A stretch of 17,778 nt of DNA from JALXCH01 sp964495805 (GCA_964495805.1 CAZBWV010000060.1:1-17778); one strand, 5' to 3'; counted from the first letter of the stretch, positions 6,882 through 15,365 are shown. Numbers and translations are program-made. The notes: a model not told the origin generated them from the letters alone.

Positions 6882-8249
6882 CTATTTTACATTGCTACCC
6901 CGATATTGTTTAATCGCTTTCCAGTTTCCCGCTTTAATCTCCGGTATCAGTCCGCGGATGGGCACACGCTTTTTCAGCAACTTCTCCAGTCGGAAGCCAA
7001 CTCCGGGTATTCCAAGAGTAATAGCCCCCTGTAAATACACCCCATCGTGGATCAGTTTCAGATACTGCCCTTCTTGCTGATTTAAATAAACCGTGGTGTG
7101 CTGCCCCGGTTTGGTCGCATCTTTTTCTCCCAGGGAGGTTAAATCCATTCCCGCCACTTTCAGCACATGGATGGGAAGAGTGCCGGTGTAAATGGTTTCC
7201 TTGCCCAGTGCATTCCGTGCAGCCATGGCTCCCTGTTCCACCGCCGCCGGCCAGATGCCGTACACCGTGCCGTGAAACTCCGCCACATCCCCGGCAGCAA
7301 AAATATGGGGATGGCTGGTACGCAGATGGTCGTCCACGACAATTCCCCGACTCACTTCCAGCCCCGCCCGGGTGGCCAGCTCCGTGTGGGACCGAATGCC
7401 GGTGGAAAACACCACCATATCGGTTGATATGACCTCCCCGGCAGTTGTTTCCACACCCCTAACAGTGCCATCACCCACTACTCTTTCCACCGTAAGATGT
7501 GTTCGGAAACGGATTCCCTGCCGTTCCAGCAATTGCCGGAAAAGATTACCTCCCACCTCATCCAGCTGGCGGTGCATGGGATATTCACCCCGTTCCAGCA
7601 CGGTGACTTCCAGCCCCGCTTGATTCAGGCTAAACGCCACTTCCACCCCCAGAATACCGCCCCCAATCACCACTGCTGTGTGGCAATGTTTCAGGTACTC
7701 CCGGATGCGTCGCGCATCGCTCAGGTTGCGCAGGGCAAACACACCGGTTTTTTCCACGCCGGGTAGCGGTGGAATAAACGCCCGGGCTCCGGTGGCAATA
7801 ATCAACCGATCGTACGTGTGTTCCGCACCAGCGGCATCCCGCACCCGATGGTCTTCCGGAAACACCCGAATAACCGGATTTTCCGGATAAAACAGGATGC
7901 GATGTTCCTCCAACCACTCCATGGGATGCACATACAGGCGCTCTTCCGGAAAATCGCCTCCGATGAATTGGGAAAGATGGATGCGGGAGTAAAAGCGGAA
8001 CGGTTCGTCAGAAAATACCTGAATTTGCACAGTTGGACTCAGTTCCCGCAGTGTGCGCGCAGCTTCCATCCCCGCCGCACCGTTCCCCAGGATGATCACC
8101 TTTTGTACCTCCGGGGAATCCAGAGTGACCTCTTCTTCCTCTTCCACCAGCTCAAACTCCTCCGGCCCGACTCCGCAAATGGGGCATTCTTCCGGTGGTT
8201 CATCCCCTTCATGAATATATCCGCAGACGATGCAACGCCATTTTTTCAT
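6882..8249 (-). CDS. Rubredoxin-fused NAD(P)H:FAD oxidoreductase
   Basis: About 455 residues. The first 30 or so are a rubredoxin-like iron site with CxxC at residues 7-10 and 23-26 (numbered from the upstream ATG at 8252) and only 12 residues between pairs, as in the C-terminal domain of rubrerythrins. An acidic linker (EEEEE, 37-41) follows, then a two-dinucleotide-domain flavoprotein: FAD loop ILGNGAAG (54-61), IIATGAR (151-157), NAD(P) loop IGGGILG (196-202) and the second FAD motif HIFAAGDVAE (316-325). Such proteins pass electrons from NAD(P)H through FAD to rubredoxin, usually for oxygen or peroxide removal; here donor and acceptor share one chain. Two adjacent ATGs exist; GGGGG lies one base before the first and four before the second, so I prefer 8249. 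It lies 36 bases after the zinc protease stop, probably the same transcript. Confidence 0.92.
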   Translation of the reverse strand: MKKWRCIVCGYIHEGDEPPEECPICGVGPEEFELVEEEEEVTLDSPEVQKVIILGNGAAGMEAARTLRELSPTVQIQVFSDEPFRFYSRIHLSQFIGGDFPEERLYVHPMEWLEEHRILFYPENPVIRVFPEDHRVRDAAGAEHTYDRLIIATGARAFIPPLPGVEKTGVFALRNLSDARRIREYLKHCHTAVVIGGGILGVEVAFSLNQAGLEVTVLERGEYPMHRQLDEVGGNLFRQLLERQGIRFRTHLTVERVVGDGTVRGVETTAGEVISTDMVVFSTGIRSHTELATRAGLEVSRGIVVDDHLRTSHPHIFAAGDVAEFHGTVYGIWPAAVEQGAMAARNALGKETIYTGTLPIHVLKVAGMDLTSLGEKDATKPGQHTTVYLNQQEGQYLKLIHDGVYLQGAITLGIPGVGFRLEKLLKKRVPIRGLIPEIKAGNWKAIKQYRGSNVK

Positions 8250-8285
8250 CATTCCCCCTGATTTATCTTCCTGCAGAACTTATGC

Positions 8286-10976
8286 TCACAACGACCGCTC
8301 CACCTGTGCCTTCAGTGTAGCGTCAATCCGTGCGCGAATTTCTTCCAGGTGAGCCACCGTGTACACGTCCGGCTGGTGGTTCTTCAGATACGCATCGATC
8401 TTCTGACCCAGGATTTTCATATCCAGCCGGGCTAAGGTTACCGCATCGTGAGGCACCAGAAGCGGTGTTTTGAGCAAAATTTTAGTTAGAATGTACAGAT
8501 GCATGCGCTGGAGTTCCCGGCGGTAGCTGTTGATGTTGTCGCCGGTATCCAGCTCAGACCAAAGGGCATTCCGCAGTGTGGTAAACATTTCGGCCATGGT
8601 AAACTTTTCCGCTCCCGACGGGAAGCGCACTTCGTTATCCTGCAACCGCTGCAGAACCAGCGGATCGTACAACCGGAACAGGGCATTGGCCTGAATCACC
8701 TGAACGACGCCATGAATGGGATAATCCACCCGCAGCATGCGCCACACGGTACCCTGCAGGTCCGGGAAGCGTTCCGGTGCCAGTTTGTTGAGCAATTCCG
8801 GTGGAAAGCGGAATGCATCGGGAGCAAAAATATTTTGAATCAGATACCGAAGTGCCTGGCGCTGTTTTTCGGCAGGAACCACCTGGAACGGCGGACGCCC
8901 ATGGGGATCGCCAATGTGGTCCCGGTGCAGATAAATTCCCCCCACAAAACGCGGAACGGTAATGGCACCCAGCGAAATCTCGCCCAACCCCTGAGAGAAC
9001 ACCCGGCGGAACTTCTGATAGCGCTCCCCTTTTATTTCAAATTTGCTGGGGATTTCTTTCCACAGTTCATGAGCCAGCTTTGCACGATGCTCAAAATACC
9101 CAAGCGGATCATCTCCTAAATCGAACAGATTGCACAGCGGGTCAATGCCCCGGGTGGAAAATCCAAAAGCATCCTCGTCCGTTCCATACTGTAAATCCGG
9201 TTCGGCAACTCGTTGAGCAATTTTCTCCAGCATCTCCTGCTCGCTCATCTTCGAATCCGGGTCCAGAGGCTTGTAGGCATACTCAATTGCCCAATAGTCG
9301 TACTTGCCCAGCGTTTTCTGAAAATAAGCGCCGCGTCGGCCATCCCGTTCCCACAGGTTAATGGGGTTGTAATCCATTACCGACGCGGAAATACCATGGG
9401 TGTCGGTAAACTCCGGATCGCTTAATTTTTGTAACGAAACCGTTGAGCTGGCTTTAAAATTGTGCCGGAGCCCCAGCGTGTGGCCAACCTCGTGCACTAC
9501 CAGTTCCACAATGCCATCGTGAACAAACTGCTGCAAATCGTCCGGGTCCACCATTCCCCTGGCCATCAGATAACTCCAGCCAAAAGCCATCTGGTGCATC
9601 AGACCGGTGGAATAGGTGCACTGATAGGGTAACCAGGCATCCGGGATGTCGTCCGGCAGATTGGGGTCGATCCACATTTTGCGGGGATTCAGGTTCATCC
9701 AGGATAACGGTGTAATGAATTCGCTGAATTCCAGGGAATAGAAACGGACAAAATCGGCGCTGATGCGAATATCGGCATCGTAAATCTGGCCGGTAAAAGG
9801 ATTGGCCCGGGATGGACCTACTGCGTACCCACCACCCGGTTGTACAATCCAGCGGATGGTGTTATAACGCACATCGGCCGGGTCCCAATCGGCATCGTCG
9901 GGCATTTGCTTGACCACAATGGCATCCTTAAACCCGATGCGCTCGAACGCTTTGTTCCACAGCAGAACGCCCTCGCGCACAGCATCGCGATACTCCACCG
10001 GAATGGTATTCTCCAGCCAGAAGACAATCGGTTTTTTAGGGGGTGAGAGTCGAAACTTTGGTTCGGACTTCTCCAGTTGCCAGCGGGTGATGTATCGTCG
10101 ATACGGCGTTTCGTCCACCAGCGATGTGTAATCCAGGAAGAAGGTAATAAAATGCCCCACCCGGTCGTCCGCTATGCGCGGTTGATATCCGGTTTCCGGC
10201 AATGTGGACAGGCTATAATGGTAGCGATGAAACATGCTGCGCGAATCGGGTAAGGTAAACACCGGTCGGGGTTTGCCGGATTTGAAGTGCAGTGTCACTT
10301 CAATTTCGGTATTCTGTGGAAAGGATTTCAGCTCGGAGAAAAAGCTGTTCTTTTTATCGAAGCTGTAAGCCATTTTTACCAGGCCGGTAATGTAGCCCAC
10401 GTAGTTGTAATCCTTCAGGAAAATTTCGCTGGCGTCAATCAGGATGGCGCCGCTCTGGGAATCCGGCTGGCTGGCCACTTTTGCGCTTCCCCAGATGGAG
10501 TTGGAGATGTCCATCTCCAGCGCCCTCCGGATGGCTGACTCCGCACTGGCACGAAACGCCACATTTTTCCGCACAAACTGCACCTGTTTACCCACCTGCC
10601 GGATGAAAAAAGGGAACTGATCCAGCATGGCACCGCTGTCGAACAAATAAGCATCGCCGGACTGACGGGTGATATTGCACAGGTACACCGGACCAAAATG
10701 CTCCGGCCTGATCTCCAGATACACCTTCCCTTCCTTCTGGTTGCGATATATGGTAAACAGCCCTTCTATTTTATCGAAACCGTCAATCACATCTTCGAAT
10801 TTCGGTTCTTTGGGCTTCTTTTTGCTCTTCTTTGTTGTTTTCGGCACGGTTGTTTTCTTCTTCTGGGTGGCGCGTGCAGTGTCGGAAACCGCTGCTTTGC
10901 CCGCCTGGTTACTCCCCGAAACGGGAACGGTTGCCCCCAGGAGCACCATCAAAAAAAACAAAAAAAATCGTTTCAT
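8286..10976 (-). CDS. Large secreted zinc metalloprotease, metzincin-like
   Basis: 896 residues from ATG 10976, chosen because GGAGG ends five bases before it; the GTG two codons upstream overlaps that site. A signal peptide (MKRFFLFFLMVLLGA) is followed by a linker with 11 lysines in 21 residues (about 39-59). Residues about 60-300 are a beta-rich N-terminal region of the type annotated as DUF5117/5118, including a FGPVYLCNITRQSG stretch. The protease core has the extended zinc motif HEVGHTLGLRH (495-505, catalytic Glu496) and a Met-turn SVMDY (532-536) about 30 residues on, the metzincin arrangement. The C-terminal 350 residues are helical and match the general style of DUF4953 proteins. 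Related proteins are widespread in Bacteroidota-like bacteria, with largely unknown substrates. It is exported to the periplasm or outside; no sorting tail is seen. It lies upstream of the rubredoxin-fused oxidoreductase. Confidence 0.92.
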   Translation of the reverse strand: MKRFFLFFLMVLLGATVPVSGSNQAGKAAVSDTARATQKKKTTVPKTTKKSKKKPKEPKFEDVIDGFDKIEGLFTIYRNQKEGKVYLEIRPEHFGPVYLCNITRQSGDAYLFDSGAMLDQFPFFIRQVGKQVQFVRKNVAFRASAESAIRRALEMDISNSIWGSAKVASQPDSQSGAILIDASEIFLKDYNYVGYITGLVKMAYSFDKKNSFFSELKSFPQNTEIEVTLHFKSGKPRPVFTLPDSRSMFHRYHYSLSTLPETGYQPRIADDRVGHFITFFLDYTSLVDETPYRRYITRWQLEKSEPKFRLSPPKKPIVFWLENTIPVEYRDAVREGVLLWNKAFERIGFKDAIVVKQMPDDADWDPADVRYNTIRWIVQPGGGYAVGPSRANPFTGQIYDADIRISADFVRFYSLEFSEFITPLSWMNLNPRKMWIDPNLPDDIPDAWLPYQCTYSTGLMHQMAFGWSYLMARGMVDPDDLQQFVHDGIVELVVHEVGHTLGLRHNFKASSTVSLQKLSDPEFTDTHGISASVMDYNPINLWERDGRRGAYFQKTLGKYDYWAIEYAYKPLDPDSKMSEQEMLEKIAQRVAEPDLQYGTDEDAFGFSTRGIDPLCNLFDLGDDPLGYFEHRAKLAHELWKEIPSKFEIKGERYQKFRRVFSQGLGEISLGAITVPRFVGGIYLHRDHIGDPHGRPPFQVVPAEKQRQALRYLIQNIFAPDAFRFPPELLNKLAPERFPDLQGTVWRMLRVDYPIHGVVQVIQANALFRLYDPLVLQRLQDNEVRFPSGAEKFTMAEMFTTLRNALWSELDTGDNINSYRRELQRMHLYILTKILLKTPLLVPHDAVTLARLDMKILGQKIDAYLKNHQPDVYTVAHLEEIRARIDATLKAQVERSL

Positions 10977-11035
10977 GTGCACCTCCGGTTTTTTTCATGG
11001 TTCATCCCGGTTAATTCGTATCCAGGAGCTTTACG

Positions 11036-11064
11036 AATATATTTAGCTTCCGGAGGATTTCCAA
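11036..11064 (-). promoter_or_regulatory. Candidate promoter for the zinc protease / oxidoreductase pair
   Basis: On the minus strand TTGGAA (11059-11064, 4 of 6), exactly 17 bases, then TATATT (11036-11041, 5 of 6). The leader would be about 50 bases. The first copy of the 13-bp repeat lies in the spacer and overlaps the -35 hexamer. Confidence 0.5.
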
Positions 11065-11113
11065 GTCGGAACCCAATCCCCGCCGGAGGATTTCCCTTTC
11101 CGGCAGGATTTGC
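11050..11113. repeat. Three-copy 13-bp direct repeat in a divergent promoter region (possible operator)
   Basis: CCGGAGGATTTCC occurs exactly at 11050-11062 and 11083-11095, and a looser third copy, CCGGCAGGATTTGC, at 11100-11113. Start-to-start distances are 33 and 17 bases, so the copies are not on a strict helical spacing. The outer copies overlap the -35 regions of the two divergent promoter candidates. That placement suggests regulator binding, but the GGAGG core also resembles a ribosome site, and no repressor gene is adjacent. Confidence 0.55.
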
Positions 11114-11137
11114 TTTTTGCGGAAAAAATGATAAATT
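11109..11137 (+). promoter_or_regulatory. Candidate extended -10 promoter for the acyl-CoA synthetase
   Basis: TAAATT (11132-11137, 4 of 6) is preceded by TG and one base (11129-11131), an extended -10. A weak -35 (TTTGCT, 11109-11114) lies 17 bases upstream, within or next to the third repeat copy. The leader to ATG 11187 would be about 45 bases. Confidence 0.4.
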
Positions 11138-11186
11138 AGAACGTATGGCAACAGTGCGAACCATTTAACGGATTTCAGGAGGTCCT

Positions 11187-12914
11187 ATGAGTCTGGTGAT
11201 GCAAAAACAAACCCTGTCCTGCTTTTTTCTGCAAATGCTGGAACAGTACGGTTCCAATCCGGCGGTCGCCTTTGTGGGGGAAGAACCCATCACTTACCAG
11301 GAACTGGGTAAGCGGGTGCTGGCGCTGCGCGATTTTCTGAAAGAGCGGGGAATTCGTAAGGGGGACAAAGTCATCCTGTTAGGGGAGAATTCCATCAACT
11401 GGATTATCGCCTTTTTTGGCGTGACCACCATCGGAGCGGTAGCGGTACCGGTGCTTTCGGAGTTCCCCGAAGCGGACATCAACCATATTATTTTGCACTC
11501 CGGCGCCATTGCCGCCTTTGTGGACCGAAAGCTTTTTTCCAGCATGGATTTGAAACCGCTGGAAAAAATTGGTGAAGTGTACTCGCTGGACGAATTCCAG
11601 TTGCTAAAAAAAAGTGAACCGCGAAAGGAAACTTTTTGGGACAAGCTGCAGGCGATTCCCGGTAAAATTGAAGAGGCACTGAAAGGGGGCAAAAAGGACA
11701 TCATCCAGCGGGTGAAAGATGAAATTGATGAGGATGACCTGGCCGAAATTCTGTACACTTCCGGCACCACCGGGCGCTCTAAAGGGGTAATGCTCACCCA
11801 TCGGAACATTACCACCAACGCCAACACCGGTCCGGATGTAATTGGCGGGGTGGATTCCAGCGCCGTGGTACTGAATCTTCTTCCGCTGGCACATGCTTAC
11901 GGAAGCACCACCACCATGCTGGGTACTTTCTCCCGCGGTGCTTTGTTGTACCTGCTCAAAAAGAAGCCTTCACCTAAAATATTAATGCAGGCGGTGGCAC
12001 AGGTTCGTCCCACGTTAATTGCCGGTGTTCCCCTGGTTTTCGAAAAAATTTACCACAAGAAGGTGCTCCCGGAAATCAAGAACCGACGACTGCTTCGGTG
12101 GATTGCCAGTTTCGGTGCGGGACGCCGGTTCCTGTACCGAAAAGTGGGCGAAAAGTTGCTGGAATCCTTTGGCGGTCGGCTGTACAGCTTTATGATAGGC
12201 GGTGCCAGCCTGAACCGGGAGGTGGAAATCTTTCTGCGGGAGGGGAAGGTCCCCTTTTCGGTGGGTTACGGTTTAAGCGAATGTGCACCGTTAGTGGCCG
12301 GGGCGTACTATCAGGACTGCCGGCTCGGTTCGGTGGGACGCGCCATCCCCGGCGTGCAAATCCGCATTGCCAAAGATGACCCGGCCGATGAAGTGGGCGA
12401 AATCCAGGTGAAGGGTCCCAACGTGATGAAAGGTTACTATAAAAATCCCGAAGATACCAAACAGGTGTTCACCCGGGATGGCTGGTTGCGCACCGGCGAC
12501 CTGGGCTACCTGGATGAAGAAGGCTTCCTGTTCATTAAAGGACGAAGCAAAAATGTGTATGTGGGACCGTCCGGAGAGAACATCTATCCGGAAAACATTG
12601 AGGACAAACTGCGGGAATGTGAGTACGTGGAAGAGGCACTGGTGTATGTGGATGAGGGAAAGATTGTTGCCCGGGTGTACCTGGATTATGAGTACATTCA
12701 GGAAGCGCTGGGTTCCCCCCGGCACGTCATTCAATCAAACGAAATCGACCGAATTCTGGAAAAAATCCGGCAGGAGACCAACCAGAAGCTCCCCAAATTC
12801 TCTCAAATCCAAAAAATCATTGAACAAACCGAACCCTTCGTAAAAACCCCGACCAACAAAATCAAACGACCGCTTTACGTACCCAATTACGGAAAGCGGT
12901 CGGAAGTAAAATAG
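11187..12914 (+). CDS. Long-chain fatty-acid CoA ligase (AMP-forming acyl-CoA synthetase)
   Basis: 575 residues, typical for the family. It activates a fatty acid with ATP to acyl-AMP and then acyl-CoA. Motifs in order: the ATP loop YTSGTTGRSKG (190-200), a PLAHAYG segment (233-239), YGLSE (361-365), GWLRTGDLGYLDEEGFLFIKGRSK (432-455, with Asp438 for ribose and Arg453 at the hinge) and the catalytic lysine of the C-terminal lid in TPTNKIKR (Lys558). No signal peptide or membrane span; cytoplasmic or membrane-associated. The ribosome site AGGAGGT at 11177-11183 fixes the start. The gene stands alone between a divergent promoter region and its own terminator, so no pathway partner is visible; chain-length preference cannot be read from the sequence. 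I leave the symbol blank because fadD-like paralogues are common. Confidence 0.94.
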   Translation: MSLVMQKQTLSCFFLQMLEQYGSNPAVAFVGEEPITYQELGKRVLALRDFLKERGIRKGDKVILLGENSINWIIAFFGVTTIGAVAVPVLSEFPEADINHIILHSGAIAAFVDRKLFSSMDLKPLEKIGEVYSLDEFQLLKKSEPRKETFWDKLQAIPGKIEEALKGGKKDIIQRVKDEIDEDDLAEILYTSGTTGRSKGVMLTHRNITTNANTGPDVIGGVDSSAVVLNLLPLAHAYGSTTTMLGTFSRGALLYLLKKKPSPKILMQAVAQVRPTLIAGVPLVFEKIYHKKVLPEIKNRRLLRWIASFGAGRRFLYRKVGEKLLESFGGRLYSFMIGGASLNREVEIFLREGKVPFSVGYGLSECAPLVAGAYYQDCRLGSVGRAIPGVQIRIAKDDPADEVGEIQVKGPNVMKGYYKNPEDTKQVFTRDGWLRTGDLGYLDEEGFLFIKGRSKNVYVGPSGENIYPENIEDKLRECEYVEEALVYVDEGKIVARVYLDYEYIQEALGSPRHVIQSNEIDRILEKIRQETNQKLPKFSQIQKIIEQTEPFVKTPTNKIKRPLYVPNYGKRSEVK

Positions 12915-12919
12915 CTGTT

Positions 12920-12952
12920 CGGGCGGTCCAACTGGTACCGCCCGTTTTGTTT
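12920..12952 (+). terminator. Rho-independent terminator after the acyl-CoA synthetase
   Basis: CGGGCGGT (12920-12927) pairs perfectly with ACCGCCCG (12937-12944) around a 9-base loop, followed by TTTTGTTT. It begins five bases past the stop codon. The T tract overlaps the last codon region of the convergent OmpA-type gene (stop at 12951). There is no T tract on the other strand, so it serves mainly the plus strand. Confidence 0.85.
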
Positions 12953-14381
12953 ACTGCTGATTGGATTCCAGATTCACAATAATCTCGATCCGGCGGTTCA
13001 ATTTACGACCTTCCGGAGTTTCGTTGCTGGCAATGGGGTGAGTTTCACCGTAGCCGATGCTTTCTAACTGATCGGGCGGTAGTCCCATGTTGGCTTCCAG
13101 GTATGCGCGTACCGCGGCAGCGCGGTTCTCCGACAGGGTGAGATTGTACGAATCGTTCCCCTGCGAATCGGTATGACCGGCCACGATAATCTTCTTCCCC
13201 GGGAATTCCCGCAACGCCCGCATTACCTTGGTGAGCAGCATGAAATGTTCCGGCAGGATGACCGCCGTGCCGGACTGAAAGGTTAACCCGTACAGGCGAA
13301 TAATTAGCTGGTTCCCGGAGAGCAGTACCTGTGCCTCGTCCCGGGTAAACATTTTTTCGATCTTCTGCAGCTTCGCTTCCCACTCCTTTTTCTTCTGCAA
13401 CTCGGTTACCACAGTGTTCTCGTACTTTTGAATGGCCTTTTTCAGGGAATCGTTTTCCTGCTGCAGGGAACGAAGCTCTTTTTTCAGCGAACTGTTTTCC
13501 GCTTTCAGATTTTGCACCGCCAGAATGATGTCCTTTTCCGTGGCAGCCAGTCCGTTTTCGTAATGGCCGGTAAATCCCAGTTCGCTGGCAATATGGTCCA
13601 GCCGGTCTTCAAAATCGCGAATCATCAGTTCCCAGTTCTTATCATCCTTTTGCAGCTTTTCGATTATCTGAGCCAGATACATGGCATGGCGCACCTGATA
13701 CTCCGCCTGAGTGGCCACCTTTCGGGCATCGCTTTTGGCGTACCGATCGCTGTTTAGCATGTCCAGGGCTTTCTGGTACAGGTTACGTGCTTCCTGCAGG
13801 GTGAGGGGGGCATATTTAGCCACATCGCTCTCTTCCGCCTGTTTTAGCAAATCCCGCACATTGCCCACAATGCTCTCTTTGATAGCCACCAGTTCCGCCT
13901 GTCGATACGATTTTTCCGCCCGCATGGCCAGATTTCGCGCTCCGTTCAGATCGCCCTTCTCCAGCTTCTTGCTGGCATCCAGGAACAGCTTTTCACTCTC
14001 CTGAAATTCTTTTAGAGCAAACTCCGGCGCCTGCGCCACCAGTGCATCTTCCCGCGCTTTGAGTACTTCCTTGAACAGGATTTTTCCCTGTGCGCCAATA
14101 TCGTTCACCAACCGGATGTACCGGGCGGATTTTTCCAGCTTTTTCAGGATTCCTTTAATGTCTTTTCCCTTTTCGAAATCCCGCCGGGCAGCCGCCAGTT
14201 CTTCGTTGGCTTTACGAAAATTGGTCGGCGAAATAATGTCCAGTTTCTCCTGGCGTAACCGGCTCAATTCGTTCTCAATTGCCATCATGCGACTCTCGAT
14301 GTCGCCCTGTGCCGCCACCCGGGTTACCCATCCCAGCCCAATCCATATTATCAACCATATCCAGAAATACTTTCCGTTCAC
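12951..14381 (-). CDS. OmpA-family envelope protein with three helical repeats and a coiled coil (DUF4398-like plus OmpA C-domain)
   Basis: 476 residues from GTG 14381. I chose this start because GGAGG sits exactly five bases before it and the product then opens with a signal peptide (KYFWIWLIIWIGLGW, cleavage after VAA near residue 24). Upstream TTG (14435) and ATG (14408) starts lack ribosome sites. Residues about 51-96, 118-167 and 191-240 are three related helical hairpins beginning SP or AP, in the style of DUF4398. A lysine/glutamate-rich coiled coil follows (about 282-346). Residues about 365-470 are the OmpA/MotB domain: FQSGTAVILPE, the peptidoglycan-binding HTDSQGNDSYN-LTLSENRAAAVRAYL (Asp405, Arg420), GYGETHPIASN and NRRIEI. 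It probably anchors outer membrane or periplasmic structures to peptidoglycan. No lipobox or beta-barrel is visible. It is last in the nadE-arsA-like block, 87 bases after the ATPase. Confidence 0.92.
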   Translation of the reverse strand: MNGKYFWIWLIIWIGLGWVTRVAAQGDIESRMMAIENELSRLRQEKLDIISPTNFRKANEELAAARRDFEKGKDIKGILKKLEKSARYIRLVNDIGAQGKILFKEVLKAREDALVAQAPEFALKEFQESEKLFLDASKKLEKGDLNGARNLAMRAEKSYRQAELVAIKESIVGNVRDLLKQAEESDVAKYAPLTLQEARNLYQKALDMLNSDRYAKSDARKVATQAEYQVRHAMYLAQIIEKLQKDDKNWELMIRDFEDRLDHIASELGFTGHYENGLAATEKDIILAVQNLKAENSSLKKELRSLQQENDSLKKAIQKYENTVVTELQKKKEWEAKLQKIEKMFTRDEAQVLLSGNQLIIRLYGLTFQSGTAVILPEHFMLLTKVMRALREFPGKKIIVAGHTDSQGNDSYNLTLSENRAAAVRAYLEANMGLPPDQLESIGYGETHPIASNETPEGRKLNRRIEIIVNLESNQQ

Positions 14382-14444
14382 AGGAACCTCCAGAAATCTA
14401 TTTTTCATGAAATAATTTACGATTCGCTTATTCAATATGAAATC

Positions 14445-14472
14445 AATTTACAGTAAAATTTGCCTATTTCAA
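14445..14472 (-). promoter_or_regulatory. Possible internal promoter for the OmpA-type gene
   Basis: On the minus strand TTGAAA (14467-14472, 5 of 6) overlaps the ATPase stop codon; after a 16-base spacer comes TAAATT (14445-14450, 4 of 6). The leader would be near 57 bases. The 87-base gap is AT-rich, unlike the tight junctions earlier in the block, so separate expression is plausible. Confidence 0.3.
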
Positions 14473-15365
14473 ACGACCTTTTGACTGACCAGTTGCTCGC
14501 TTAGGTGGTTCGCCAATGTGTTCAGCGCTTCCCACCCGATGGGTTCGCGGGGTAAAAGCGGTAGCATCAGCTGGGGATATTGACGTAATCGTTCCGTATC
14601 CACCGATAAACCGTACCGATCGAATGCCTCCCACCAGTTACTCTTTTCCGGCGCTTTATTGAATACAATTCCCTTCAGGTGCAATCCCAACCGCTGAAAA
14701 AAATCCACCTGCGAAAGAGTTTCTTTTGCAGAAACAATGCCAGGATTGCACACAATCAGGAAGCGGGAGTGCTCCTGGGACAGAACGTTGCGGATGGTCT
14801 CGAATTTATTCAGCAGCGCTTCCAGCTCGTGCAGAATGGGATCGTCCTTGCGTTTGAGCACCACTGCCTGAAGTTGTGCAATTTTTTCCCGTTGCTGGCG
14901 CAGGAACTGAACCCAGCTTTTGAGGGCAAAAAGCAGGGAAAACGTTTTGAAAAAACTGGCAGAAGGTGCCATATCGAACACCAGATAGCGGAAATCGTCC
15001 CGCAATATTTCGTCCACGATATATTCCACCAGCACCTCCTCCCGGGTCGCGGGATTCGCCAGCACGGAGTCCAGATAGCCATTCAGATCGAAACCGACGG
15101 AAAGATGTAGCCGATCGATGCGCGACTTCAGCGTTTCTTTGAACCGTTCCGCATAGCGAAGGGAATCGATTTCCTTGGCAAACAGATTGCCCTGAACGGG
15201 ACGTTCGGTTTCAGTTATCGGAGTGTTCAGAATGGTGCTCAGGCTCTGGGTGGGGTCTAACGAAATGAGCAGAGTTCGGCCATGCCGGGCAAGATACACC
15301 GCCAGTGCGGAGGAAACGGTGGATTTCCCAACCCCTCCTTTTCCCGTCACAAAAAAACGAATCAT
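14469..15365 (-). CDS. ArsA/Get3-family (SIMIBI class) ATPase, single domain
   Basis: 298 residues, one half the size of E. coli ArsA. The deviant Walker A GKGGVGKS (8-15, signature Lys9, Lys14) opens the protein. Switch I reads DPTQSLS (Asp37), in place of the DPAH-x-L of ArsA/Get3. Switch II reads FDMAPSAS (Asp131), in place of DTAPTGH. Helices about 140-190 (KSWVQFLRQQREKIAQLQ) resemble the client-binding helical part. A Get3-type CxxC zinc motif is absent, and no arsR, arsD or arsB lies near, so arsenite export is unlikely; a role in handling a hydrophobic or membrane protein is inferred. The start ATG overlaps the stop of a 34-codon ORF by four bases (ATGA) and has no clear ribosome site of its own. 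It is probably part of the block nadE to the OmpA-type gene. Confidence 0.88.
   Translation of the reverse strand: MIRFFVTGKGGVGKSTVSSALAVYLARHGRTLLISLDPTQSLSTILNTPITETERPVQGNLFAKEIDSLRYAERFKETLKSRIDRLHLSVGFDLNGYLDSVLANPATREEVLVEYIVDEILRDDFRYLVFDMAPSASFFKTFSLLFALKSWVQFLRQQREKIAQLQAVVLKRKDDPILHELEALLNKFETIRNVLSQEHSRFLIVCNPGIVSAKETLSQVDFFQRLGLHLKGIVFNKAPEKSNWWEAFDRYGLSVDTERLRQYPQLMLPLLPREPIGWEALNTLANHLSEQLVSQKVV

Noticed and set aside
8499..9119. 206-codon plus-strand ORF inside the zinc protease gene.
   Set aside because: Antisense shadow; the protease is continuous with zinc and Met-turn motifs on the other strand.
14469..15365. Labelling the ATPase as an arsenite pump component.
   Set aside because: Half-length, no metal-binding cysteine cluster visible and no arsenic resistance genes nearby.
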